From Paenibacillus xylanilyticus (GTDB lineage: Bacteria; Bacillota; Bacilli; Paenibacillales; Paenibacillaceae), in the NCBI RefSeq assembly GCF_009664365.1, contig NZ_CP044310.1, forward strand, positions 6,325,501-6,389,500: a stretch of 64,000 bases of DNA, in the 5' to 3' direction. The notes beneath the pieces are model-generated. The model did not search any database and was not told the DNA's origin. It saw nothing but the letters and a program-made list of their open reading frames with translations. The position numbers and the translations under genes were made by a program. Below, in pieces: positions 1 to 8,236 of the stretch (positions within the stretch are counted from its first letter, which is position 1; each line of letters starts with the position of its first letter).

Positions 1-20
1 ATCGTAAGGACGTGCGTGTA

Positions 21-1079
21 ATGATCTCTACTGAACTGAAAGAACAATATTATCAGGCGCTGGTTGCCAAAGATTCGGAATACGAAGGTTTATTCTATGT
101 TGGTGTCAAAACGACGGGGGTATTCTGCCGCCCTACCTGCCCTGCACGGAAACCCAAATATGAAAACTGTGAGTTTTACGAGACTGCACAGCAGGCACTG
201 CTCGCTTCATTTCGCCCCTGTCAGCGTTGCCGTCCATTATCCCATCCCAACCAGGTATCCGATGTAGTCCGAATACTGGTCGAGGCCGTGGAGAACAATC
301 CGGAAAAGCGCTGGAAAGGTCAGGATTTCAAGGATCTGTCCATCGATGAGTCCACGGCACGCCGCCAGTTCAAAAAGCGGTTCGGCATGACCTTTGTGGA
401 GTATGCTCGCGCACGTCGCATGGGACTGGCTTTGAAGAATATCCGCTCAGGCCGCACCATTATCGATGCCCAGCTATCGACAGGTTACGAATCCAGCAGC
501 GGCTTCCGGGATGCTTTCTCCCGAATTATGGGTGCCGCTCCTACTCATGTGGATGACGGGCGAGTGCTAAAGGCCTCCTGGATCGATACACGTCTTGGAC
601 CCATGATGGCCGTGGCAGATGATACAGCCCTGTATCTGCTTGAATTTGTGGATCGCAGAGGTCTGGAGCGGGAAGTGGAGCGTCTTCGGAAACGAACCAA
701 GTCGGCCATCGTACCGGGTGTAACTGAACCCATTCGCTCCATAGAGAGGGAACTGACAGCGTATTTTGACGGGACTTTAAGGGCATTCGACACCCCGTTG
801 TTCTGTTTAGGAACACCATTTCAAAAGAGCGTCTGGGAGCAGCTTATGGCGATTCCGCCAGGCGAGACAAGGTCATATCAGGACATCGCTGTTGCACTGG
901 GTAAACCGTCCGCATGCCGTGCAGTCGCACAGGCCAATGGGGCGAATCAACTGGCCATTGTAATCCCGTGCCACAGGGTCATTAATGCAAGTGGTGATCT
1001 GGGTGGGTACGGCGGTGGCCTCACTCGCAAGAACTGGCTGTTAACCCATGAGAAGACTGCTTATGAACAAATTCGTTGA
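21..1079 (+). CDS. ada: Bifunctional Ada: DNA methylphosphotriester/O6-methylguanine repair protein and regulator
   Basis: This protein repairs alkylated DNA by suicidal methyl transfer and normally also activates the adaptive response. The N-terminal zinc domain has cysteines at about 36, 40, 67 and 70, matching the four Zn ligands of E. coli Ada, one of which accepts the phosphotriester methyl group. An AraC-type HTH follows at about 80-180. The C-terminal O6-methylguanine methyltransferase carries PCHRV with the acceptor cysteine near residue 317, then a GGYGGG loop. It is the fused E. coli-type architecture; B. subtilis splits it into AdaA and AdaB. A GTG at 12 is also in frame, but the TAAGGA at 5-10 fits the ATG at 21 (10-nt spacer). 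The promoter lies outside the window. Confidence 0.95.
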   Translation: MISTELKEQYYQALVAKDSEYEGLFYVGVKTTGVFCRPTCPARKPKYENCEFYETAQQALLASFRPCQRCRPLSHPNQVSDVVRILVEAVENNPEKRWKGQDFKDLSIDESTARRQFKKRFGMTFVEYARARRMGLALKNIRSGRTIIDAQLSTGYESSSGFRDAFSRIMGAAPTHVDDGRVLKASWIDTRLGPMMAVADDTALYLLEFVDRRGLEREVERLRKRTKSAIVPGVTEPIRSIERELTAYFDGTLRAFDTPLFCLGTPFQKSVWEQLMAIPPGETRSYQDIAVALGKPSACRAVAQANGANQLAIVIPCHRVINASGDLGGYGGGLTRKNWLLTHEKTAYEQIR

Positions 1080-1136
1080 GACATCATCAGTGAAAAAGTA
1101 ATCATTAATAACGATATAACGGAGGAGAATCATCCT

Positions 1137-1913
1137 ATGCAGACCCTGAAAGAACAAACACAGCTATTTCACCAGCTGCACATCAAAGGTAATCCACTCG
1201 TGCTAATCAATGTGTGGGATGCCGGAAGTACAAAAGTCATTGAATCGATTGGAGCCGCAGCCATAGCCACCGGAAGCTGGTCTGTTGCTGCGGCTCATGG
1301 TGAGCAGGACGGAGAGATCATGCCGTTTGAATGGGTACTTTCCAATCTGGCTCGCATCACATCCAGCACTAAACTGCCTGTTACCATCGATATGGAGGGA
1401 GGGCATGGCAGGTATGCGTCAGAAGTGAAGGAAAATGTCCTCCGGGTCATTGAACATGGCGCTGTCGGCATTAACATCGAAGATCAACTTCCTGGTGGAA
1501 CAGGTCTCTATGCCATCGAGGAGTTCGTCCTGCGCTTGAGAGCCGCTCGGGAAGCGGCTGAACAGATGGACATTCCCCTATTCATTAACGCTCGGACGGA
1601 TATATTTTTGCAAACGGCCCCAGCGCAGCATACCTCATCCCACTTGGAAGAAGCCTTGGTACGATCCCGCGCTTATGCTGAGGCAGGAGCCAGCGGCCTA
1701 TTCGTTCCAGGCCTGCAGAACCCACAACTTATTCAGGAATTATGTGAACGCTCCCCGATTCCAGTAAACGTGATGGTGACATCTAATGAGCCCACACCAG
1801 CGCAGCTCGCGAGGCTTGGGGTAGCCCGGGTAAGCTATGGACCTTATCCTTATCAGAGTGCCATGGAACACTTGAAGGAACTCGGACGAAGCATTTTACT
1901 TGAAACAAGCTAA
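1137..1913 (+). CDS. Isocitrate lyase/PEP mutase family protein
   Basis: A 258-residue TIM-barrel enzyme of the isocitrate lyase/phosphoenolpyruvate mutase superfamily. The Mg-binding signature DMEGGHG is at 85-91 and the NIEDQ motif at 113-117. It has the short form of carboxyphosphonoenolpyruvate mutase/oxaloacetase-like relatives and lacks the KKCGH signature of true isocitrate lyase. It probably cleaves or forms a C-C or C-P bond next to a carboxylate; the substrate cannot be read from sequence. GGAGGAG lies just upstream of the ATG. It follows ada by 57 nt on the same strand with no terminator between them, so the two could be cotranscribed. A bidirectional hairpin follows. Confidence 0.85.
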   Translation: MQTLKEQTQLFHQLHIKGNPLVLINVWDAGSTKVIESIGAAAIATGSWSVAAAHGEQDGEIMPFEWVLSNLARITSSTKLPVTIDMEGGHGRYASEVKENVLRVIEHGAVGINIEDQLPGGTGLYAIEEFVLRLRAAREAAEQMDIPLFINARTDIFLQTAPAQHTSSHLEEALVRSRAYAEAGASGLFVPGLQNPQLIQELCERSPIPVNVMVTSNEPTPAQLARLGVARVSYGPYPYQSAMEHLKELGRSILLETS

Positions 1914-1946
1914 GAAGATTCAGGTACAGGAGTGGTATTTAAACAG

Positions 1947-1980
1947 AAAAACACGAGGCAGTCATGCACTCGTGTTTGTT
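1947..1980. terminator. Bidirectional intrinsic terminator
   Basis: ACACGAG (1951-1957) pairs with CTCGTGT (1969-1975). T-rich runs flank both sides. It sits between the convergent PEP-mutase-like gene and the ABC/membrane operon. Confidence 0.75.
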
Positions 1981-2032
1981 TACGCTTTGATCCCATAGTT
2001 CCACACAGCCTTCTAACGTATACCGGTAACCA

Positions 2033-2731
2033 CTACTCTTTTCTGCCCTTCATTGTAAGCGGCGCATTCTTCATCATGGGATAGGTGCATAGAATCAACC
2101 CCCAGCTCAAAGCCCCCAAGACCGTGGCAAACACCAGGATGTTGATACTCGTGAACCATTTTACGAGAACACTCAGGTCAGATAAAACGAAAGCCAGTGT
2201 AAGAATCAGGCCCAAGCCGAAGAACAGGATCAGGAAATTGCGCATCCCCAACCGTATCCAGCAAACCGTCAAAAAGATAGATAACCCGAGGACAAGAAAT
2301 CCAACCATCAAGTCAATCCAGAGATAGGACAAGAATTGATAATGACTTGAGTGCAGCCTACCCAACTGATAAAAGGTTACACCTAGCCATCCCGCTTCAT
2401 GAAGCAGATGCATGATGAGATAGATCACATTCAGAATGGTAATGGTACCAACCACCATCCATGCAGAGATGAGGTAGAAGGATTTCAGAAACTGAATCCG
2501 GGTGCTCCCCAGTCCAATTGCAACGGGGTACAGCGTAATGAGACCTGCCACGGCAAATGCACAGATCCCCCCATACATGGGTCCGAACAGCTGCGTGGTA
2601 AAAGCAACATCAAATATGAAGCCCACTGCCAGATATACTGCCGTAAGCATAAGTGTAATGAGTGAGAAGAGCATTAGATACCAACGCATATCATCCAGAA
2701 TCAGTCGATTTGTACCTTTAACTGCATTCAT
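2033..2731 (-). CDS. Multi-pass membrane protein, likely ABC partner
   Basis: A 232-residue, strongly hydrophobic protein with about six predicted membrane segments and no family signature I recognise. Its ATG overlaps the stop of the upstream ABC ATPase gene by 4 nt, so the two are translationally coupled. In GntR-ATPase-membrane operons of the YtrA/YhcF type this position is held by the permease subunit, so that is the inferred role. It is shorter than typical YtrC/D permeases. The substrate is unknown; relatives often respond to cell-envelope antibiotics. Confidence 0.75.
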   Translation of the reverse strand: MNAVKGTNRLILDDMRWYLMLFSLITLMLTAVYLAVGFIFDVAFTTQLFGPMYGGICAFAVAGLITLYPVAIGLGSTRIQFLKSFYLISAWMVVGTITILNVIYLIMHLLHEAGWLGVTFYQLGRLHSSHYQFLSYLWIDLMVGFLVLGLSIFLTVCWIRLGMRNFLILFFGLGLILTLAFVLSDLSVLVKWFTSINILVFATVLGALSWGLILCTYPMMKNAPLTMKGRKE

Positions 2732-3603
2732 CCCTTAAGCACCTCCTGTTTCCGCGTCAGGTTAACCAAATAGTCCTGCAGTGTCGCTTTTTCTATGGAA
2801 AGGCCATGCGCCTGCGCTTTATCCCTCCATTCCTTGGAGTAAGAGGCGTTAATCATCACCTTTTTTGTTGATCCGAGCTGTATAGACTCCATGATGGATT
2901 CTCCTTGGGTAACCTGATCTACATCTCGAATTAACCCTGTTAGCAGAACTCCTTTTTCGCGCATCTCTTCCATCTGTTCATGACACAGGACGCCACCTTG
3001 ATGAAGGACGATGATTGACTCACATAACGGCTGAATCTCTTCAATATGATGGGTAGAAATCAAAATCAAACGGGGATGCTCTTCATAACTTTCAAGCAAG
3101 GCATTATAGAAAAATTTGCGTTTCTCTGCATCCAACCCGTTAGTCGGCTCATCCAGAATGGTAACACTCGCTTGGCTTGCGAGGCCAAGAACCATCTGGG
3201 CAGCTGTTTTCATCCCTTTGGAAAATTTGACGATCTTCCTTTTAGATGGTAATTCAAACCGATCAATTAACGACTCTGCCAATTCCTGATTCCACTCCGG
3301 ATGAAAATACTGACCGAATCGTACCAGGTCACTTATTGTCCAATTCCTGCCCAGCGGGTGATTCTCCTGAACGTAGCAGAGATGCTTCTGGGCAGCCAGA
3401 TTATTATAGGGGTTCTCCCCCATGACTTGAATGCTGCCCTGATCCGGACGATTATGTCCAGCAAGCAAACTCATAAGCGTTGTCTTCCCGGCTCCGTTTC
3501 TCCCCCAGATCGCACTAATGACCGGCTCACTTTCATGCAATGTGACATGGTCCAAAACAGGTGTCTGATGGTAACCGTAGCTTACCTGATCTACACGAAT
3601 CAT
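2728..3603 (-). CDS. ABC transporter ATP-binding protein (GntR-linked)
   Basis: A 291-residue ABC ATPase. Walker A (GRNGAGKTT) is near residue 34, a degenerate signature FSKGMK lies mid-protein, and Walker B with the D-loop reads VTILDEPTNGLD. The C-terminal ~80 residues extend beyond the core ATPase, as in many drug/lantibiotic-type ATPases. It overlaps the GntR gene upstream by 4 nt and the membrane gene downstream by 4 nt, giving a compact three-gene operon. The most likely role is to energise export or lipid extraction through the neighbouring membrane protein. The degenerate signature (FSKGM in place of LSGGQ) is common in this subgroup. Confidence 0.9.
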   Translation of the reverse strand: MIRVDQVSYGYHQTPVLDHVTLHESEPVISAIWGRNGAGKTTLMSLLAGHNRPDQGSIQVMGENPYNNLAAQKHLCYVQENHPLGRNWTISDLVRFGQYFHPEWNQELAESLIDRFELPSKRKIVKFSKGMKTAAQMVLGLASQASVTILDEPTNGLDAEKRKFFYNALLESYEEHPRLILISTHHIEEIQPLCESIIVLHQGGVLCHEQMEEMREKGVLLTGLIRDVDQVTQGESIMESIQLGSTKKVMINASYSKEWRDKAQAHGLSIEKATLQDYLVNLTRKQEVLKG

Positions 3604-3980
3604 GACTCACTCTCCTTGTCTCTCTTGCCTTTAATCAGATCGATAATCATGTCTTCATTCATATGAATCCGTCTGGCTTCCTCGAGCAGTGGCATAATGT
3701 ATTCTTCGTAAAAATGCTGCTTTCGCTCAACCAGCAGTGCATCTCTTGCTCCTTTGGCGACAAACATCCCAACACCTCGCTGTTTATAAATGATTCCTCT
3801 GTCCACAAGCTCCTGCAGCCCTTTGCGCGCTGTTGCCGGATTGATATTGTAGAACCGCGAGAGCTCATTCGTCGATGGAACCTGCTCTTCCGCCTGTAAT
3901 CTGCCTTCCACAATATCATCCATAATCATCATGGCAATCTGATGAAATATGGGCTGTGATTCATCCAAAGTCGATTTCAT
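3600..3980 (-). CDS. GntR-family regulator, YtrA/YhcF subfamily
   Basis: A 126-residue protein with an N-terminal winged HTH (about 10-75; the TNELSRFYNINPATARKGLQ segment is the recognition region) and only a short C-terminal helical tail. That is the YtrA/YhcF class, which lacks a large effector domain. It is the first gene of the operon, and a perfect 20-bp palindrome overlaps the -10 element of its promoter. It is therefore probably an autorepressor that releases the operon when the ligand or stress is sensed. The ribosome binding site upstream of this ATG is weak. Confidence 0.9.
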   Translation of the reverse strand: MKSTLDESQPIFHQIAMMIMDDIVEGRLQAEEQVPSTNELSRFYNINPATARKGLQELVDRGIIYKQRGVGMFVAKGARDALLVERKQHFYEEYIMPLLEEARRIHMNEDMIIDLIKGKRDKESES

Positions 3981-4013
3981 GCCAATCCAACTTTCGTTAT
4001 TTAGGTTAATTGG

Positions 4014-4061
4014 TTAGTTACTCATGTAACTAACTATAGTACACAGATATTCAAAAGTAAA
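4014..4061 (-). promoter_or_regulatory. Promoter and palindromic operator of the GntR-ABC operon
   Basis: On the minus strand, TTTACT (4061-4056), a 17-nt spacer and TATAGT (4038-4033) form a sigma-A-like promoter. Directly overlapping and downstream is TTAGTTAC-4 nt-GTAACTAA (4014-4033), a perfect 8-4-8 palindrome and a typical GntR operator. Assigning it to the adjacent GntR is inference. Confidence 0.7.
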
Positions 4062-4162
4062 TAGCCGACTATCCCGTATTTCATTTTTTTGAACCTGCAG
4101 GATGGAGTGAGTTCATCCGTTTAAGATGGAGCCACCCCTCCTTTGTCATGGCAAAGGCAAAC

Positions 4163-4198
4163 AAAAAAAACGCCTCTGAATGAAAATTCAGAAGCGTT
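4163..4198 (-). terminator. Intrinsic terminator of the receptor-peptide unit
   Basis: A 13-bp stem (4169-4181 with 4186-4198, one G·U) has a 4-nt loop and is followed on the minus strand by eight T. It lies just downstream of the small peptide gene, which supports that gene being transcribed with the receptor. Confidence 0.85.
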
Positions 4199-4215
4199 CC
4201 AATTTCCTAATGGGA

Positions 4216-4356
4216 TTAAGAGCCGAAACCATGATCAGCGGTTCTCATAATTTCGGGGTTTGGAGCATCCGTACTTAAGTCAGGCTCACTTGCAGGAGTT
4301 AGTATGCTTACCACAATGCTACATGTAGCTATCAGCAAAGCCAACTTTCTCTTCAT
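4216..4356 (-). CDS. Candidate exported signalling pro-peptide (AloP/Phr-like), 46 aa
   Basis: This small gene overlaps the last 38 nt of the HTH-TPR receptor in another frame. The product starts MKRKLALLIATC, a basic N-terminus followed by a hydrophobic core to about residue 20. A polar region follows, and the protein ends ADHGFGS. This is the layout of RRNPP pro-peptides: secretion signal, linker, and a short C-terminal mature peptide released by proteolysis. A GAGGTG lies about 10 nt upstream of the ATG, and a strong terminator follows the stop by 18 nt. Paenibacillaceae AloR-AloP pairs share this organisation, and as I recall several end in His-Gly-x-Gly-like hexapeptides. Mature peptide, import and function are inferred. 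Confidence 0.75.
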   Translation of the reverse strand: MKRKLALLIATCSIVVSILTPASEPDLSTDAPNPEIMRTADHGFGS

Positions 4357-5701
4357 TGAGTTTCTGCACCTCACTAATAATCATTTTGTACTGCTGCTTG
4401 GCTGTATCGGTCGCATAATCCCTATACTGTTCAAACAATCCGATACCCCTTAGCATACCCCTGCCGCTGCTAATTACAATAGAAAATCTTAAGCTATCAA
4501 GCACGAATCCCAAGCCTTTATGATATTCATCTTTCTTTAGATAATACGCTCCAAGATCAGCTAAAAGACGTAAATAACGATCATCTGTAACCTGCTTGCT
4601 AACCTTTCCAATTCGATTACTCTGTTCCTGATACGTAAAATAGGATTGATACTGTTCAAGAACATAATCGATATTTTCACCATAACGATTAGCGGCGGTG
4701 ACTATATCGCAAAGCGCAGGAAAAATTTCATTTTCCTTGGTAGATATATATTCTAAATAGGAAGGCAGTATCTCGAACTGCCCCGCCATCAATTGATAGA
4801 TATAACGATTTGCTACAGCCCATTCCTGGAACTGATGAATAACCACAATCTCATCCTGATCGGGGTCTTTAACCCAGCTGTTATCTGCATATAATGAGAC
4901 ATATTTTAAAGCACTATCGTAATCTTTGAGATGATAACATGCACTTCCAGCAGCCAAATCGGAATAAAGGACATAGAAAACAATAGGCTTTTTGGTTTCT
5001 TCCTGTTTTCTTCTGCCATTCAATTCATAATGAATGGTTGCCTTCACTTTTAGCTTCTCGGACAGCTCCTGCACTTTGCTCCATCGGTGTAGTGCTCCAA
5101 AAGCATTGATCAGTTCATTAAGAGCGTCCAACTGATATCGTTCATCCAGGCGATCGACATAATACTCGAACTTGGCTGCGATGATCAGGTTTCTCTGCTG
5201 GTCATTGGTCAGACCCAACTTGAACAGCCGATACTGACATAGAGCAAGACGCTCCGAATGCTGCATTTTCTCACTCTCAGCAATCGTTTCATATAAGAGA
5301 ATGGCTGGTTTAAATCTGCCTTCGTGGTAGAATTCCTCAGCCAGATCAAATAAAAGGGGAATATACGATAGGTTATCCATCATCAATTGGATAACCTCTT
5401 CAATACAATTTAGCTTGTCTAACTCCGCACAACGGTGAAGGAAGGGGCCCAGTCTTCGCCAATCGGGGGTAGCATGAACGAAACACTCATCTATATACAA
5501 TTCATAGAAATGGCCTTCTTCAAGCTTCATGGCTGAAGTGATTCGGTCCAACTGCTGCATCGCAATCGGGCGGTTTTTGTTCAAAATATTGCTCAGCGTA
5601 CCCGAATTAATACCCGATGCTTCCGAAAAAGAACTGATGGACATCTGCTCGCGCTTCAGATAATTCTCTAAATGATCGCGAATCGTGGTTGTCGGCTCCA
5701 A
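4319..5701 (-). CDS. HTH-TPR peptide receptor/regulator (RRNPP, AloR-like)
   Basis: About 460 residues. An N-terminal Xre-type HTH (roughly 10-60, with SISSFSEASGINSGTLSNIL as helix-turn-helix) is followed by ~400 residues of helical, TPR-like repeats. This is the build of PlcR, NprR, AimR and AloR, cytoplasmic regulators controlled by a re-imported peptide. A start at ATG 5731 adds ten residues but has no ribosome binding site. GGGAGGG lies 9 nt before the TTG at 5701, which I prefer. The 3' end overlaps the pro-peptide gene. A near-perfect sigma-A promoter is 58 nt upstream. Target genes are unknown; the Rap class is excluded because an HTH is present. Confidence 0.85.
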   Translation of the reverse strand: MEPTTTIRDHLENYLKREQMSISSFSEASGINSGTLSNILNKNRPIAMQQLDRITSAMKLEEGHFYELYIDECFVHATPDWRRLGPFLHRCAELDKLNCIEEVIQLMMDNLSYIPLLFDLAEEFYHEGRFKPAILLYETIAESEKMQHSERLALCQYRLFKLGLTNDQQRNLIIAAKFEYYVDRLDERYQLDALNELINAFGALHRWSKVQELSEKLKVKATIHYELNGRRKQEETKKPIVFYVLYSDLAAGSACYHLKDYDSALKYVSLYADNSWVKDPDQDEIVVIHQFQEWAVANRYIYQLMAGQFEILPSYLEYISTKENEIFPALCDIVTAANRYGENIDYVLEQYQSYFTYQEQSNRIGKVSKQVTDDRYLRLLADLGAYYLKKDEYHKGLGFVLDSLRFSIVISSGRGMLRGIGLFEQYRDYATDTAKQQYKMIISEVQKLNEEKVGFADSYM

Positions 5702-5758
5702 ACGAACACCACCCTCCCAAATTAAAGCCATATACAGGATTAACGGTTTGCAAAAGTA

Positions 5759-5787
5759 ATTATATGTAATCCAAAAGAAAGGGTCAA
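5759..5787 (-). promoter_or_regulatory. Sigma-A promoter of the receptor-peptide unit
   Basis: TTGACC (5787-5782), a 17-nt spacer and TATAAT (5764-5759) on the minus strand are nearly consensus, implying substantial basal transcription. Transcription would start near 5752, about 50 nt before the TTG start. Confidence 0.8.
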
Positions 5788-5892
5788 CATAATAATTTCA
5801 ACTAATTTGTATTAATTACAATTTAATCCTTTTGATAAAATAAACCCCGTTCCCCTATTTTATACCGGGAATGAACTCGCATCAAATCAAGG

Positions 5893-5930
5893 AAAAAACA
5901 AAAAACACGAGCCGAATAAATGCTCGCGTT
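5893..5930 (-). terminator. Intrinsic terminator of the aldo/keto reductase gene
   Basis: AACGCGAGC and GCTCGTGTT (5904-5912/5922-5930) form a 9-bp stem with one G·U pair. A T-rich tract follows on the minus strand. Confidence 0.75.
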
Positions 5931-5975
5931 TTCGTATAAGAGAGTAGTCTCTACGACTCTGTTTGTGAATCAGAC

Positions 5976-6893
5976 TTAAGGCAGGATGTTGCCGGCAGCA
6001 CGATAGATTTCGTACCACTCCTGGCGTGTAAGATGAACATCTCCGGCTTTCACACAGTCCTTCAGGCGTTCAATATTCGTTGTGCCCGTTACAGGCTGCA
6101 TTTGAGCTGGGTGACGCAGCAACCAGGCAATGGCGATGGTGGTGTTGCTCACATCATATTTGGCTGCAATCTCATCGATCTTGGCGTTCAGTTCCGGGAA
6201 CTTGTCGCTGCCCAGGAATACGCCCTCGAAGAAGCCATACTGGAACGGAGACCAAGGCTGGATCGTGATATCGTGCAAACGGCAATAATCCAAAATACTG
6301 CCATCACGGTTCACGGCTGCATCGTTCTCCATGTTCACGTTGATCCCGCTGGAGATCATTGTTGTGTTGGTAATACTCAGCTGAAGCTGGTTGGCTACCA
6401 GCGGCTGCTTCACGTACTTTTTCAACAGTTCAATCTGGTTCGGGTTCTGGTTGGATACGCCGAAATGACGCACTTTGCCTTCGCGCTCGAGCAGATCAAA
6501 TGCCTCTGCCACTTCTTCAGGCTCCACGAGAGCATCCGGACGGTGCAGCAGCAAGACATCAAGATACTCGGTTTTCAGACGCTGCAGAATGCCATCCACT
6601 GAATTCAGGATATGCTCTTTGGAGAAATCAAACATGCCCTTGCGGATACCGCATTTGGATTGCAAAATCATATTTTCACGAACCTGGGGATTCATCTGTA
6701 CCGCCTCTGCAAAAATCTCTTCACATGCCCCGTTTCCATAAATATCAGCATGGTCGAAGAAGTTCGCACCGACTTCCATGGCGGAATGAACAAATTGTTC
6801 TGCCTCTTTGTTGCTGAGTGAATTGATGCGCATGCAGCCTACGGCCACAACTGGTACTTCAAGTGAGCTGCTGCCAAGTTTTATTGTTCTCAA
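5976..6893 (-). CDS. Aldo/keto reductase (YdhF-like)
   Basis: A 305-residue NAD(P)H-dependent oxidoreductase with the AKR TIM-barrel fold. The catalytic-site region reads FFDHADIYGNG (Asp and Tyr), and the conserved LLHRPD and GVSNQNPNQ segments follow. A C-terminal nucleotide-binding region is seen around PVTGTTN. It most resembles the E. coli YdhF group of general carbonyl reductases; the substrate is unknown. The start codon is TTG, preceded at 8 nt by GGAGGG. The gene stands alone between its own terminator and the divergent region before the lipid kinase. Confidence 0.9.
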   Translation of the reverse strand: MRTIKLGSSSLEVPVVAVGCMRINSLSNKEAEQFVHSAMEVGANFFDHADIYGNGACEEIFAEAVQMNPQVRENMILQSKCGIRKGMFDFSKEHILNSVDGILQRLKTEYLDVLLLHRPDALVEPEEVAEAFDLLEREGKVRHFGVSNQNPNQIELLKKYVKQPLVANQLQLSITNTTMISSGINVNMENDAAVNRDGSILDYCRLHDITIQPWSPFQYGFFEGVFLGSDKFPELNAKIDEIAAKYDVSNTTIAIAWLLRHPAQMQPVTGTTNIERLKDCVKAGDVHLTRQEWYEIYRAAGNILP

Positions 6894-7035
6894 GGTGATT
6901 TCCCTCCATATTCGGATAGATTGTATATACTTGTCTTCCAGCTATGATTGTGACACAGATCTGCAATCGGTTTCAATGGATTTTTAGATATCTTATATGG
7001 AAAAATGGTTGTTTTTACTTCAACTCTCGACAGGC

Positions 7036-7926
7036 TTACGTTTCTTGAGGCACGATTACTTCAATATGTTGGGGCAGAACGCTGATCTGGATGGGCAGTG
7101 CAGGCCCTTCCTCTCCGTCCACATTGGTGCGAACCGATTCAGTGCAGCTTACCCGGACCTCTTTGGCCGTAAAATAATCCACATCCTTATGGTCCTTCAG
7201 ATGCCCAAACAACAAGGAGGTTCCCAGTGTCAGGCTGTTGAACACACTGATATTGCGAATTACAAAACAATGAATCAGTCCATCGTCCACTACTGCATCC
7301 GGAGACAGCTTCTCAAATCCGCCAACCGAATTGGTTAGCGCAGCAAGAAACAACGGGGATTCACCCTCCCACGTCATCCCATCGTATTCAATCTTCAAAG
7401 GATTGGCTTGCGAGGACACAAGGTCCTTCAATCCTTCCCTCAAATAAGCCAGGGAGCCCAGCTTCGACTTGTCTTCCGATGAGACAGAAGATAACGCCTC
7501 AGCCAAAGAACCAGCTGCCACCACATTGGCGAAGAGACGATCATTAATTTTCCCCAGATCCACCCTGCGTACCTGATCTGAACCAAGCTGCTTAATGGCT
7601 TCATCCGGATCGAGAGAGAGATGGAGCGCACGAGCAAAATCATTCACTGTACCGAGTGGCACAATCCCCAGCCTGGGACGATGCTTCTGATCCATCATGC
7701 CATTAATGGTCTCATGCAGTGTGCCGTCTCCCCCAATGGATATGACCAGATCACAGCCGCCTTGGCAGGCGTCCAGACAGTAACTGGTTGCATCACCCAC
7801 CCCGGCTGTCTCATTAATCATCACTTGATATTGCTGCGATTCCAAAATCGCCTGAACCTGGGACACGTACTGCTGCGCCTCTTCTTTTCCCGATGACGGA
7901 TTGCTAATGATCATGGCTTGACGCAT
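7036..7926 (-). CDS. Diacylglycerol/lipid kinase family protein (YegS/DgkB-like)
   Basis: A 296-residue DAGK-catalytic-domain protein. The N-terminal NPSSGK motif and the IGGDGTLHE motif (around 65-73) make the nucleotide-binding site, and GIVPLGTVNDFA follows. It probably phosphorylates diacylglycerol or a related lipid at the membrane, returning it to phospholipid synthesis. An open frame continues upstream to 8031, but GGGGAGAGG before the ATG at 7926 marks the true start. The protein has no transmembrane segment, consistent with a soluble DgkB-type enzyme. No obvious operon partner. Confidence 0.88.
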   Translation of the reverse strand: MRQAMIISNPSSGKEEAQQYVSQVQAILESQQYQVMINETAGVGDATSYCLDACQGGCDLVISIGGDGTLHETINGMMDQKHRPRLGIVPLGTVNDFARALHLSLDPDEAIKQLGSDQVRRVDLGKINDRLFANVVAAGSLAEALSSVSSEDKSKLGSLAYLREGLKDLVSSQANPLKIEYDGMTWEGESPLFLAALTNSVGGFEKLSPDAVVDDGLIHCFVIRNISVFNSLTLGTSLLFGHLKDHKDVDYFTAKEVRVSCTESVRTNVDGEEGPALPIQISVLPQHIEVIVPQET

Positions 7927-8236
7927 AAACGCCTCTCCCCTCCACCTGCACATATTTACTTCTTCTATACCCTTTCTCGGGGGAGAATGAATAAGGCTCG
8001 CAGTCCAAAAGATTTTTTTGGTAAAGTTCACCTGTAGGAGTACAGATCAAGGCTTGTTTCATATAGAATAGAAGTAGAGTTGTTACCTGTCCCCTGAAAT
8101 TAATGTTCCTTTTCTCGGCTGACGGGTTAATAACTAGAGAAATGTTAAGGATTTACTCCTGTTGATCTGACTTTAACTTTGGAGATGGACTACATAAAAG
8201 CAGAGAATTTCAAGAATATCGGAGGGAATGCATGCA

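Noticed and set aside
6033..6602. 189-codon plus-strand frame
   Set aside because: Antisense shadow of the aldo/keto reductase.
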